From Monarcha castaneiventris obscurior (taxonomy: Eukaryota > Chordata > Aves > Passeriformes > Monarchidae), in NCBI GenBank assembly GCA_026261815.1, contig JAMPIT010000566.1, positions 31,149,001 to 31,213,000 of the forward strand: DNA of 64,000 nt, written 5' to 3'. Shown piece by piece: positions 1-10,640 of the stretch (position 1 is the stretch's first letter; every line of letters begins with the position of its first letter). The notes under the pieces were generated by a model. It worked only from the letters and a program-made list of their open reading frames with translations. It was not told the DNA's origin and did no database searches. A program made the translations under genes and the position numbers.

Positions 1-15
1 TCATTCAGATTGTCG

Positions 16-28
16 GCCACCATCTTGG
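16..28 (-). promoter_or_regulatory. YY1-like motif
   Basis: The plus strand reads gccaccatcttgg, so the minus strand reads ccaagatggtggc. This differs by one base (GTG for GCG) from the AAGATGGCGGC core bound by YY1. The site sits in a short segment with two CpGs, which are rare here. A single motif match of this length is expected by chance in 64 kb, so function is only suggested. Confidence 0.2.
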
Positions 29-730
29 CATTAAGTTGAAACTACAATAGATCTGGCTAGATTTAATCAGGATCCTTTTGTACTCGATAATAGAGCAGCA
101 ACATGATCCAGAAAAATTTTAATTAAAATAAAAAAATATGAATGTTTTCTTCCAGATTTGCTCTTTGAAGATTTTTTTTAAGTAGGGGCAAGCATAATCA
201 TGAGGGAATAGTACTTGTGATTCTTACAGCTTAATTTAAAGTCTGTTTTGAAGAACTGAATGGTGTGATTGACACTGCAGGTAATATACTGAGCTATAAT
301 TCACTTCGTTGTATTTAAATAATGATTTCTACTGTTTAAAAGAAGTTATTCACTTCATTAATCTACGTGGATTGACAGTGATGTCATGGCTGTGAATGTA
401 AGTTATGTATCACATTTATTATTAGGAGCTTTGTCACTTTTATTGTGACAATGAAATTGAGGAAGTAGGCTGAAGAGGCCAGGATAAAAAACATAATAAA
501 GTCCTCAGAGACTGCTTGAGCATGGTTTGGGAATGCACTTCAACCAAACACCCCCTTGGCCATATAATATTTATTATGACTTTTTTTTCTCCTATCAAAT
601 TTAATTCTCTCTGAACTACTCGGAAAAAATTGCCTGCTGTGATGATAATAAGGTCTTCGAATATTAACTGTGTCCTAAATGATTTATGAACTTTTGAAAT
701 AAACTAAACATTTTTTTTTTTTTAATACAG

Positions 731-811
731 GTGGGAATGGATCTTTGTGATTTCAATAAAAAATATGAAGACAGCATCAAAAACCCCAAATTCAGTGGAA
801 TGCTTTATTAG
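731..811 (+). other. Possible terminal coding exon after strong splice acceptor
   Basis: A run of 13 T followed by aatacag ends at 730, a strong splice acceptor. The next base opens a frame of 26 codons beginning VGMDLCDFNKK and ending at a TAG at 809-811. I do not recognise the peptide. No poly(A) signal lies close behind; the first AATAAA that I noticed downstream is near 1907. It could be a real last coding exon or a chance acceptor, which AT-rich introns produce often. Confidence 0.15.
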
Positions 812-1651
812 TACTCTGTGTTTATTGTACCTGGGACCAGATGTAACATGAAGATGATGCCACAGAAAAGTCACACTGTATGACTGCAGTGTAACCTCTT
901 CATGTCACTCTTTTTGAGCTAATTGGGAGGAGACAGTGGGAGGGTCTTGAGGTTCTGTGAGGATCTGCATTCAATATAGTTGGTCAGGGAAAAAAGTAAG
1001 TATGGAAATCAGGCACTTTGTAAGGATGCCATGTAACTGCAAAGTGTAAACACTAAGTGTAAGCAGAGCTTTATGTAAGACATGAAAAGTATTTGTTTTG
1101 TTCTGTTCAGCTTTGGTAAGATATTGTAGAAAAGATGTGGATCAATTTCAATCCAGGAAGAAACAAGAAAATCAAGCTGGAATCTGAGAAATGTTGCCTT
1201 ATATTGGAGATCATATTAGGACATTAGTGTTATTAACCCTAGAAAGGGGAAGACCAAGGAGGAACTTAAATTCTCAACCATATAAAAATGCCATTGCAGG
1301 AGGGGTGTGTATTTTGTGTTTCTTGTGAACATCCAATTCAATATGGCCAGTATAAAAAAAGTCTTCAGCAGCTCTTTATTTCAAAAATACATGTTACTGA
1401 GAGCTTCCCCTGCTGGAATGTGGACAGGAAAGGGATTATTTTCAGGGAAATGGGACCTATTGCATGGCAATAGGCAGAAACTTCAGGCATCTGCCCTCTG
1501 TGAGGTCATGGTTCTACAGGAGAGGTTCCTTCCTGTGGTGAACGTGTGCTGGCCTTTCAGCCTCACCTGTCCTCTGTGCAGCCAGCAGCTCTCACTGGCC
1601 AGTTGTTTGCTATGTGGGATTACGGAGCAGGAGGGAAAATGGGGTCTTTGG

Positions 1652-1669
1652 TTATTATTATTATTATTG
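1652..1669. repeat. TTA microsatellite
   Basis: About six TTA units (ttattattattattatt) make a short trinucleotide microsatellite. Read on the minus strand in one frame it encodes an Asn run, which helps to explain the long chance open frame there. Confidence 0.9.
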
Positions 1670-3089
1670 TACCTGTCCTGAGAGGTCCTGGTTTCGAACA
1701 GCAGCCTCAGCTCAGTGACTTGCTGTGGTGGAGCCCAGGCAGCCATATGGCTGGACAGAGGCTGTGGAGGTGGATAACTCTCATGCAGGAGTAGAGCAGG
1801 TGTGGGAAAGAAGGTGGCACAAAATACAGGATAACAGGATGGAGGACTAAGGAAAGATCCTGATTTGCAAAAATGGGGAAAATTGGAGTATGGTAGAAGT
1901 AATTGAAATAAAGTCTTGATGTACTGATTGGAAGTTACATAAAAGGGAAGGTGAGAGAGGAAGTGACAAATGCAGCTCTTCTGATAGAAGGAGCAAGGGG
2001 GAAGGAACAAGGAGACCGGAATGTCATGAGGGACCTGACAACGGGAAACTAGTGTCTGCTGGCTGGTGAAAGCATGAGTAATTATTGAGTTTGCTCCTAC
2101 TGAAGTCAAATCAGGGAAGTTCAGGATCTCGTGTACACATTCTCCACAGAATTGTTTATAGTTTATTTCATACTTTCTCAGATTGGAGCAGGTAATTAGT
2201 CCTCCTATTGGCAGGACTATTAAAATATATGCCCTCTGCTTTAGTTTCTGCTTTAGTATTGTTCAGTCAGTTTACCTGAAACTCTCAGCTCTCCTTTAAA
2301 ATGCAATGTTTGAGGTGGGTAAAATGGTTTGGGGCAGGGAAGCTACAAAAACCAGGTTTGTAAGAGACATTAGTAATTAAATATCTCTGTTTATCTGCCT
2401 TCTCCTTTTAAGAGAAAAATATACCAGCATTCCTCAAACAACAAATGCTGGAAGAGAAATATTTATTGAATGGATATTTTCTGAGCATAATTAAGAGCAA
2501 AGAGCAAAGGAAGGTTTAGAAGACACTTCATGAATGATGTGGAAGTTGCTTATCAACTTTCAACATTGTTTTAGCATTGTTTTATAACTAATTAAAGCTA
2601 ACGTATGTAACTCATGGATAAAAGACCTAGTAAAGATCTCAAGGGGTTAAAGTGTTTGATCCTCCTGTTGGAAGGTATAGAGTTTTGGAAAAATGACCTG
2701 TCAATAATTTTTGTGAGAAAAATATCATGCTCTCCTGAGCCTTGGTTTCTGAAAATGAGTTATTTTACATCAAGGTCTCTGGAAAACTCAAGCTGGGGGA
2801 AGGGCTGGTTTTTTACAGTAGTTGCTGGTCTTGGCTGTGTGACATTGCCAGGGCTGAGCAGTTGCAGAGGGTCATTACAGTGGGAAGCACTGAGTATCCC
2901 TAGACAATGGAGAGGGCCATGGTCCCTGCTGAAGTAGCTTTCTTGTTGGTTGTATGTAGATGTGAATTTGGTTGGATGAAACTCACTTCACTGTTCTGAA
3001 GTTCTGTCTGTTTTTGCTAATTATGAAGTGAAATTGTCCTTTGATTTCAATAGTAAGTATTAAGGTCTAATATCAGTTTTCCTCTGCAG

Positions 3090-3152
3090 GCCACAAACCC
3101 TCTTTTACCTTTTAAAATTACTGGCTGACCTGCTTTGCACAAGGCACCCAGA
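3090..3152 (+). other. Exon-like segment, 63 nt
   Basis: The acceptor is cagttttcctctgcag and the donor is a GTGAGA beginning at 3153. The 63-base interval is open in one frame (one base, 20 codons, two bases), encoding a leucine-rich peptide beginning PQTLFYLLKLLADLL. Its phases would allow splicing to the similar segment at 7772-7873. I do not recognise the peptide. It is more likely than not a pseudo-exon. Confidence 0.15.
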
Positions 3153-3787
3153 GTGAGAAAAAAATATCTACTTGAGCTTAAAAAGTCCTTAATACCACTT
3201 TTAATATCCATCTAAAGAATAAACTTACTCGTTCCTGAAGTGGTTTAGGTTCTGGGTGTTTTTATTTGATTGTGTTTTGGTGTTTGATTTGAGAGGAAAA
3301 AAGGTCAACACAACACAACCTTACCTTAAAAAAGAATTATCCGATCTTTTGGAAATGGGTGTTAAAAGAAATGGATAAATTTTTTTCTTTTTTCCCCATC
3401 ACACCTGGAAAAAAAATCTATGTGGTTGAAACTTCCATTTATTTCAGTGTAAAGTTTTATTGTAATATCTGGAGAACGTCTTCCTAGCCAGGTATGATTC
3501 CTTACATCTTTCATACCATCTTTTTCTTCTCTTAAATCAGTACAGGAGCTCTGTATTTGTGTGAATGTTTTAAATGACTGACGTTGTTCAGCTGGGGTTT
3601 GTTGCCATTTGGGGTTGAAAGTATTCCATTCTATTTTCTTTTGAGTCTGTAAGATGTTTTGACTAATGTTCCCATCCTGTGTCCTGTTTTTCTGTTACTG
3701 GATTGTGTAGTGAAGTATACAGACAAGGTGTGTAAAACTGAAAGAACCATCCTTAAAATAATTAAGAACCAATTAAAATGTTCACAG

Positions 3788-4085
3788 TCATAGAATCACA
3801 GAATCATTTAGGTTGGAAAAGACCTTTAAGATCACCAAGAAGCATTAACCCAGCATTGCCAAGTCCACCACTAAACCATGTACCCAAGTGGCTTATCTAC
3901 ATGCTTTTTAAATAACCCCGGGGTGATTACTGAACCACTTTGCTGGGCAACTTTGTTACAGTGCTTGACAAACCTTTTGGGGAAGGTCTTAATATCCAGC
4001 CTAAACCTGCCCTGGTGCAACTTGAGGCTGTTTCCTCCTGTGGAATCCTGTGAGTATTGCAGATTAACCGACACTACTGTTAACA
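3788..4085 (-). mobile_element. CR1 LINE fragment, 3' end
   Basis: The segment starts with tcatagaatcacagaatcat, the reverse complement of the CR1 3' terminus. It continues through the CR1 3' untranslated region (ggttggaaaagacctttaag, then cagcctaaacctgccctgg and gcaacttgaggc). The copy is 5'-truncated and lies on the minus strand. CR1 is a non-LTR retrotransposon whose 3' end ends in short direct repeats, not poly(A). Many point changes show it to be old. The left boundary is sharp; the right boundary near 4085 is approximate. Confidence 0.94.
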
Positions 4086-5438
4086 GGTTTTGAAAGTTTA
4101 CTCCATCTCATGGATATTTCTGCAGGTGCATGAGACAGAGTACCATGGATATTCTTTGATTCTTCCTCTGTGCTCTCAGTCTCCAGTGTGCTGACTGCTG
4201 TCAGCTATTGATGATGATTTTTTCCCAATACAAATACAGGACACTACTGTCTACTACAAGTAACTTGTGTGTTGTAGTTTGCTTTTACGGAAAAGTGAAA
4301 AGTAACTTTATCTCAAATGCAGAATCATTTTGAGTTTCACTGGTTTATCCTGGGGTGCACATAGAGCTGTGTCTAAACACTGGAGCAGTAGTAGCACTTA
4401 GGGAAATACAAGTAACTCACTAATAAAATGGGTAATTGGAAAAGTTCAAACTCATTTAAGAAAAACGATGGACCCAATAATAAAGAATTAAGTGGAGAGT
4501 GTTGACTGACAACTAGCATGCATCTGCTTCCAAATTTCAAGCTTAATCTTGTAACAGACAATACTTAAAATTACTATAATAGCACAAAATTGGATGACGA
4601 TAATGCTTCTGTCTTTGTTCATTTATATTCTGCTTTTGCAGCACTTTGGATATAGCCATCCTGTCCTTTTATACTCAGCCAATTTGTCTGTTATTGTTTG
4701 TGTGAGATTGTTTTTTTCCTCTTGTGGAAAAGCAGGACATCATGTTTTCGGAGGAGGGAGAGAATATATATTTTTTTGAAACTACCATTAGTCATCAGGG
4801 CACTTAGGATGTTTAGTACCTTGAAGCTGTTTTTGAATTTTTACCTTTCAAAACTGAAAGGTTTAGCAGGCAGACCATGATGGTCCATAGCACCTGTTTA
4901 CTGCAATTCAGAGCAAGTGAAAAGTAGAATGTGACAATTTAGAAGTCAGTTCTGTGGAGCTACTAAATATTGCACAGATGAAATCCCTTTTTAGTTTTGT
5001 ACAGACTAGATCACGTATGTGGAAAGGCTGCGGGACAGCAGCCTACAGGTGGCATGAACTGAATCGGTCTCACCAGTTGAAGCAGTTCAGATAAACTGAT
5101 TTGGATTTTATCTTTAGAAACAGCTGTTTGCAGCAGCAGAGAGGATTGAAATCGGCATATGTATTGAATGGACTTTGTTAAAATACGTATTTACAGTAAT
5201 AGATGTTGTTACTTGTCATATAGTTATCTTCTAGGTGCTGAAACTGTAAGTTAGTGTTAGAAATAATAAATAAATTAATAAGGCCTCTTACTTTTTGGAT
5301 CTTCTGATCATCTACAATATATGAGGCATGTGTGCTGGTTTGATACATTTTTTACAGATTCAGTATCTGTGTTCTGTGTCTAATTTTGGGTGTGTTTCCA
5401 TCCTTTTAATCTGCACTCACGTTTTCGTGTGAAAAGAA
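4086..5438. other. Non-coding unique DNA
   Basis: Ordinary AT-rich sequence. Open frames up to about 60 codons occur but show no recognisable motif. I see no gene, transposon or notable repeat. Confidence 0.6.
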
Positions 5439-5612
5439 CAATTGCAGAATTACAGAATGTTGGGGCCTGGAAGGGACCTCTGGAGATACCTATTCCAAAC
5501 TCCCTGCTAAAGCAGGTTCACTTACAGCAGGCTGCACAGGACAGTGTCCAGGCAGGTTTTGATAATCTCAAGAGAATCCACAGCCTCTCTGAGCAGACTA
5601 ATTGCTTAATAC
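5439..5612 (-). mobile_element. CR1 LINE fragment, 3' end
   Basis: The sequence cagaattacagaatgttggg, then ctggaagggacctctggaga, ccctgctaaagcaggttc and caggcaggttttgataatctc follows the CR1 3' untranslated region in reverse orientation. Its wording differs from the copy at 3788, so it belongs to another CR1 subfamily. It is 5'-truncated and diverged. Both edges are approximate. Confidence 0.87.
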
Positions 5613-8157
5613 TTCCATCTGCTAAAAGACTTTCATAGGCTGTCAGCAATGCACACACATCAGGGAATGTTGAAATATTAAACTCCTGGAATAGATTTGG
5701 CAGAAATCAAAGCCATTTTTCTTGTAAGTTTTTTTTTTTTTTTGCTTCAGATTAAACAAAATAGGCCAGAATATAACTAGAAAAGTTAGGGAACTCTCTC
5801 TTAAATAAAAGTAAATCTTTAAAGTAATAGATACATGTTTTTCTAGCAACATAAGTTGTAGTGATGGTATGCATTTTTCCTGAAATTTTAATTGCATATT
5901 CATTAAGGAACTGATTTGATGAAACACTTAAGAATAAGCTTAATTATAAACTCGTGAATAGTCACACTGTCAGTTCTATTTTAAGACTGTGTATTTGTTG
6001 TGCTCAATAAATTTGTTGATTTTTGTGGCATGGAACACACTTTCCTATTGTACTTAATTTTTTTTTTTTTCTGTGGAGGAAACTTTGTGGAAATTAATCT
6101 TATTTGGGAACTAATTTTGTATGGATTCTACTAATTTCCCAATTTTTTTGTAACAGTGGTGTCACTGAGCTGGTGAGGCATGAAGAGGGGACAGGTGCCA
6201 TGCTCCTGAGCAAACATGACATTTAAAAAGCTGAGTGTGCTGATTTGATACCTCACTTTTAGCATTAGAAGCAATTTAGGAAGATCTTGTAAATAATTGT
6301 GTTGTGGGGTGGATTTTCAATTGCAAACAGTTTGCCTCTAAAAAGATCAACATGTTTTTTGTGTAGTTTTGTGCTTTTTTTTTTAATAACCTCATGTCAG
6401 TTGCCTTAAATGAATCTTGTCAGGACATGGGGCAAGGTTTCCAGCATTTCACAGGAACAGCAGTAGAACTAGATAGTCTGAAGCCAGTTCATATCTCTCC
6501 TATTTTCAGCAAAAAATGTTTGGTAAAGTGACTATGACTTCGGGTTGAAATAAGATTTTAGTTCTGAATTAATCTTTGCTACAGAGAGGCTTGGCTTTTT
6601 GATCTTCCTAAGAAACCTCTTTAGAAGTAAGAGAGCTTTGAATTCTGACAGGTGACTGACAGACAGTGAAGAAGAGGCACAATGAAGCTTATGTCCCAGA
6701 GAAATCTAGTAATCTGAAAGGTCAGTTGAATTGAGGGTGGGAATAAACATTTTCCTGCTAATGCATTTTTAAAACATAAGGAATGTCAGAAAATGGTTCT
6801 GGAGAAATGTATTATAGATGTCTTGAGGTGACTCATGAGTCGTTATCTGATGGCTCTTTCAAAGATAAAAAGGCAAGAAAAAGAAATGATGCTACTTGCC
6901 ATGTTCTAAAATTCAGAAGATTAGATGATGCCAGGGAAATGGCATAAACACGGATTGAAAAAATAATTTTTTTGGGTCTTTTTCCTTTAGATAACTGGAA
7001 ATGCTGCTTCAGAAGTTTGGTCACATTTGTTGTCCTTGAGATGATGAGTTACAGATGCTGCATGACAGGGTAGTAGGGGGTGAACTGCAGCACCTAGGCT
7101 GGACAGGTTGAGATGGAAAGTTTTGTGGGGCATCCAGGATCGTGATTTTTATCTCCCTGCTTACCATGGGTGATTTTTTTAGGAATTCAGGTAATCCAGC
7201 ACATCATATGATGGCATGAAGCTTTTCTGTCACTTCTGCATCTAAACTGATTTCAGCATATACTTACAATAAAATAAATGCTCTGTTATCAGGAGTTCTA
7301 ATTGTAGTACTTTGACAGGAAATGCTTTGAGAGTACTATTAACCTAGCCCAGTGTAAAATCCTCCTGGGTATCAGAGTAAATACTGACTGTTTTCCACTT
7401 GCAGCACTCTGATTCAAGGGATTAAGTAAGTTGGCTGGTGTGATGGCCTTGTAAGAGAGGAAATTAAAATAAGGAAAGAAAGGAATGGATCTCAAATTCC
7501 TTGTTGAATTCTAAATCAGAACATGATTTCTTCTGCAGATAAGAGTTTATAGCCTGTATCCCTTCTGTATTGCCCCTGTTGATATACTTTTGATTACGTT
7601 ATTCAATCTATCTGTTTTAGTGTCACCTGAAGAAAAATACTTTCCTTCTCTTATCTGTGCTTTCAAATTTGGCATCAGTCTGTTGGGGCATTAATGCTCA
7701 AGTAACTTTTATTGTTGTGCAGCTTCTTGTTTTGGCTATTTTAAAGCCCAATACCTTGTTCTTTTTTTCAGGCTTCAACACTACCAAGCTTTATACAAAA
7801 GAGACTGTTTCTTTGTCATGCTGCAGCTGATCCCTGACAGATTGTGTATGTGTTTGTGGCCAAGTTTAGCTGAGTAAAAACCTGGCCTACTTTCTAAAGG
7901 TTTTTTTCAGGCTGTAATAAATGTGCCAAATTTGGAAGCAGAGAAGATTGTTCAGGATGTTTAATTTGCATGCCAATACTTGGAGTGCATTTGCAGATCA
8001 TTAGGGCTTCTTAGCAGTGCTGGAATGTCTGGGTGGTTTTGGTGCTGTCACTTTTCCAATGCCACTTGCTGCTTTGGGAGAGTCAGTGTCATAAGGGGGC
8101 TATGAAGACTTTCCACATAACTTTGCACTTTTGAAACTGAGAAAAGTTGTTTTTTAC
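5613..8157. other. Non-coding unique DNA
   Basis: AT-rich DNA with short T runs (15 T at 5729-5743, another near 6058-6071). There is an exon-like segment at 7772-7873 with its own entry. Nothing else is recognisable. Confidence 0.6.
7772..7873 (+). other. Exon-like segment, 102 nt
   Basis: A strong acceptor (cttgttctttttttcag, ending 7771) is followed by an open frame of one base, 33 codons and two bases, then a GTAAAA donor beginning at 7874. The peptide begins LQHYQALYKRDCFFVML. I do not recognise it. The donor is only fair. Its phase matches the segment at 3090-3152, which by chance happens one time in three. Confidence 0.15.
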
Positions 8158-8335
8158 CATAGAATCACTAAGGTTGGAGAAGAGCTCCAGGATCATCCGT
8201 TGACCAAATACCAACGTGCCCACTAAACCATATTGCAAAATGCCACATCTGCTTATTTTTCAAACACTTAAAGAGACATGGTAACTCTAACACTTCCCCA
8301 GGGGCCAACGCTTAACCACTCTTTCAGTGGTTAAG
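8158..8335 (-). mobile_element. CR1 LINE fragment, 3' end
   Basis: The segment begins catagaatcactaaggttgg and continues with gctccaggatcatccgttgac and cccactaaaccatattgc, the minus-strand form of the CR1 3' untranslated region. It is 5'-truncated and strongly diverged. The right end near 8335 is approximate. Confidence 0.87.
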
Positions 8336-9113
8336 CTCAATCATACTCACTTGCAGAGAAAAAAAGTAGGCTCTGTATGGTTTTGTTCATGTATTATTTT
8401 TCAATTTAGTTTTTAAAAACATTTGTTCTGCTCCAAAAAACAAAAGTAATGTCTATTTGTCTTAAAGCAGTCAAGAAACACTTCTGCTTCAGATCAGATA
8501 CCTAAAAGGCTAGGAATGAATCCTAGGCCAGATTCCTAGTTCATGTAAGTTATCACAGTCTGAATGAAGTAAATTGAGTGATAATAGATTAGACCAATTC
8601 TATAACCTGTGCAGATTTTCTTTTAACTACACGAAATCCAAAAAGTCTGTTTATTCCAGTATCATTTCCAACATGGGAAGATGAGTGAAATCTTTTGAAC
8701 TCTGCCAAAGGATTTATCAGATGTTGAAAGCTCTCTAGTTTCATCTGTGATGGACAGTGTTAGCTGAAATATCTTTTTCTGTAATGACTAATCACACATT
8801 AAACTAACTCTTCAGTTCTGCTCTTTTAAGGAAATAGGACATTCCTACTTTTTGTTCTGAAACAGTGCTGAAAGGCTTCTAAAAGTTCTTCACAAGTTTT
8901 TAGGAGAACTTCAGAATTTTCAAGTACAGCCCATTCTAACTTTTTGCTAAAAAAAGGTGTTTTCATCATGGTCATGTGTCTCTAATGCACCTTGAAAGGA
9001 AGATGTGATCTACCCAGAAACAACATACAGCTTTTATAAACTTTGATTGCATTTTGGATTTGATGTTGATTGTTAATATGATTCTTAACTGATTTGTAAC
9101 TTCTTATTTTCAG

Positions 9114-9325
9114 TGTTGTGTATTTTACTGTATTAATACTTGATTTAGGATTTTTCCTCTGTAATTATTTATTTTTCTACTTGAGGTCAAGATTTTCATG
9201 TCATGTACATAAGATGAGTTGTGTCAAATCAGTCATTAAAATAAAACAGTGCCACATCACAAAAAATAACTTGTTTAATAGAAATACGTATGATGCTAAA
9301 AATTTGACCTCATCTCATTTTAGAG
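9114..9325 (+). other. Exon-like segment with consensus donor
   Basis: The acceptor is cttcttattttcag ending at 9113. The donor is GAG|GTAAGTG with GT at 9326, very close to the vertebrate consensus. The 212-base interval is open throughout in one frame (one base, 70 codons, one base), giving a hydrophobic then Lys/Asn-rich peptide that I do not recognise. A strong acceptor lies only 148 bases downstream at 9473, making a short, well-formed candidate intron. It may be part of a non-coding RNA or a chance gene-like pattern. Confidence 0.22.
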
Positions 9326-9473
9326 GTAAGTGTAGATGGACAGATTGTATTAGCAATGTTATAAGTGTCTGTACTTGTCAGCATGTAAAATATGCTAGAG
9401 GGGATAGATGGCTGTGTCCTTAGTTTATGATTGCCATCTGGTACCTATTCTCCTTTGTTGTTTCTCCCTACAG

Positions 9474-9596
9474 CTTCATCCTGTGCCCTTCAGCATCATA
9501 GCAGCAGATCCAGCTCCTTGGGACATGCTTTCCTGCTACAATACAAATTCTCAAAAGCATGTCATTTGGCCTCAAAATGATTTTGTATTTAATTAA
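9474..9596 (+). other. Possible terminal exon after strong acceptor
   Basis: The acceptor tttgttgtttctccctacag is close to ideal. More than one frame stays open for over 30 codons; one runs to a TAA at 9594-9596, while the frame that continues from 9114-9325 reaches a TGA a little earlier. An ATTAAA poly(A)-signal variant lies at about 9591-9596. The CR1 copy begins about 60 bases later. Coding potential is uncertain. Confidence 0.2.
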
Positions 9597-9659
9597 AGAA
9601 AAAAGTCCTCTAACATTCACACTTGACAATGACACACAGTCAATGATAACTGACTATTT

Positions 9660-10640
9660 CAGTGAGCCAGGGAAGGGCTACAGATGTCATTTATCTGGAC
9701 TTCTGTAAAGCCTTTGACACAGCCCCCCACAACATTCTTCTCTCAAAGTTGGAGAGAGATGGATTTGATGAGTGGACTGTTGGGTGGTTAAGTTGTTGGA
9801 CACTTGCATCCTGGGGGTTGTGGTCAGTGGCTCAGTCTTGTTGGACATCAGTGACAAGTGGTGCCCTCAGGGGTCCTTAATGGGACCAGTGTCATTTAAT
9901 ACCTTCATTAATGACAAAGACAAGAGGATTGAGTGCACCTTTGGCAAATTTGCAGATAATACCAGGCTGAGTGGAATGGTTGGTGCTCCTGTGGGATGAG
10001 ATCCATCCAGAGGGACCTGGATAGGCTTGAGAAACAGGCCCATGGTAATCTTATGAGTGAGTCTTAGTAAGACCAAATGCAAGGTGCTGCACCTGAGTTG
10101 GGGCATCCCCCCATATCAATGCAGGCTGGAAGATGAACAGATGGAGAGCAGCCCTGCTGAGAAGGACTTAGGGGTGCTGGTGGGTGAGAGCCTGACCCCC
10201 CCATGTGCACTCTCAGCCCAGAAAGAAAAAACATGTCCTGGGCTACACCAAAAGCAGTGTGACCAGGGTTTGTTCAGCCTGGGAAAGAGAAGGCTTTGGG
10301 GTGCAGCCTTCCAGGACCTGAAGGGAGCCTGCAAGAAAGCTGGAGGGTGGACTGTGTTCAAGAGCACATAGTGGCAGGACAAGGGTGAATGGCTTCCAAC
10401 TGAAAGAGGATCGGTTTAGACCAGATACTAGGAGGAAGTTCTTTGCTGTGATGGCAGTGGAATAGGTTGTCCAGAGAAGTTGTGGATGCTCCATCCCTGA
10501 TAGTGTTGAAGGCCAGGTTGGCTGAAGCTCTGAGCAACCTGGTGTAGTGGAAGGTCTCCCTGCCCATAGCAGGATGGTTGGAATGAGATGATCTTCAGGG
10601 TCCCTTCCAACCCAAACCATTCTATGATTCCATGATTCTT
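9660..10640 (+). mobile_element. CR1 LINE, 5'-truncated, 981 bp
   Basis: This is the clearest CR1 copy. It starts inside the ORF2 reverse transcriptase and runs through the full 3' untranslated region to the terminal repeats attctatgattccatgattct. It is about 1 kb long on the plus strand. The 5' cut is typical of LINE insertions that stop reverse transcription early. CR1 usually makes no clear target-site duplication, and I see none. Confidence 0.96.
9671..10275 (+). pseudogene. CR1 ORF2 reverse-transcriptase remnant
   Basis: Reading-frame pieces show the CR1 reverse-transcriptase core: [12 protein letters not shown] followed by [17 protein letters not shown] at about 9689-9775, then [13 protein letters not shown] at about 9880-9925, and KTKCKVLHL near 10070. 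The pieces are split by frameshifts and stops near 9800, 9990 and 10050. The catalytic box, normally FADD in CR1, reads FADN at 9949-9960, so the copy is inactive at a metal-binding Asp as well. It is a dead fragment of a retrotransposon polymerase. Confidence 0.93.

Larger units (their letters stand above)
1..3787. other. Non-coding unique DNA, left end of window
   Basis: This stretch is AT-rich and CpG-poor. I found no recognisable gene or transposon in it. Visible items are a YY1-like motif at 16-28, a strong splice acceptor at 729-730 with a short open frame after it, a TTA microsatellite at 1652-1669, and an exon-like segment at 3090-3152; these have their own entries. A 208-codon minus-strand open frame at 1483-2109 has low-complexity runs, including an Asn run made by the TTA repeat, and looks like a chance frame on a purine-rich plus strand. 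It could be intron or intergenic DNA. Confidence 0.6.
8336..9659. other. Non-coding unique DNA with a possible two-exon transcript
   Basis: AT-rich sequence between two CR1 copies. It holds a pair of exon-like segments at 9114-9325 and 9474-9596, described separately. Nothing else is recognisable. Confidence 0.55.

Noticed and set aside
1483..2109. 208-codon minus-strand open frame, longest in the window
   Set aside because: Low-complexity stretches and an Asn run from the TTA microsatellite; no domain, no splice or promoter context. Purine-rich plus strand makes such frames by chance.
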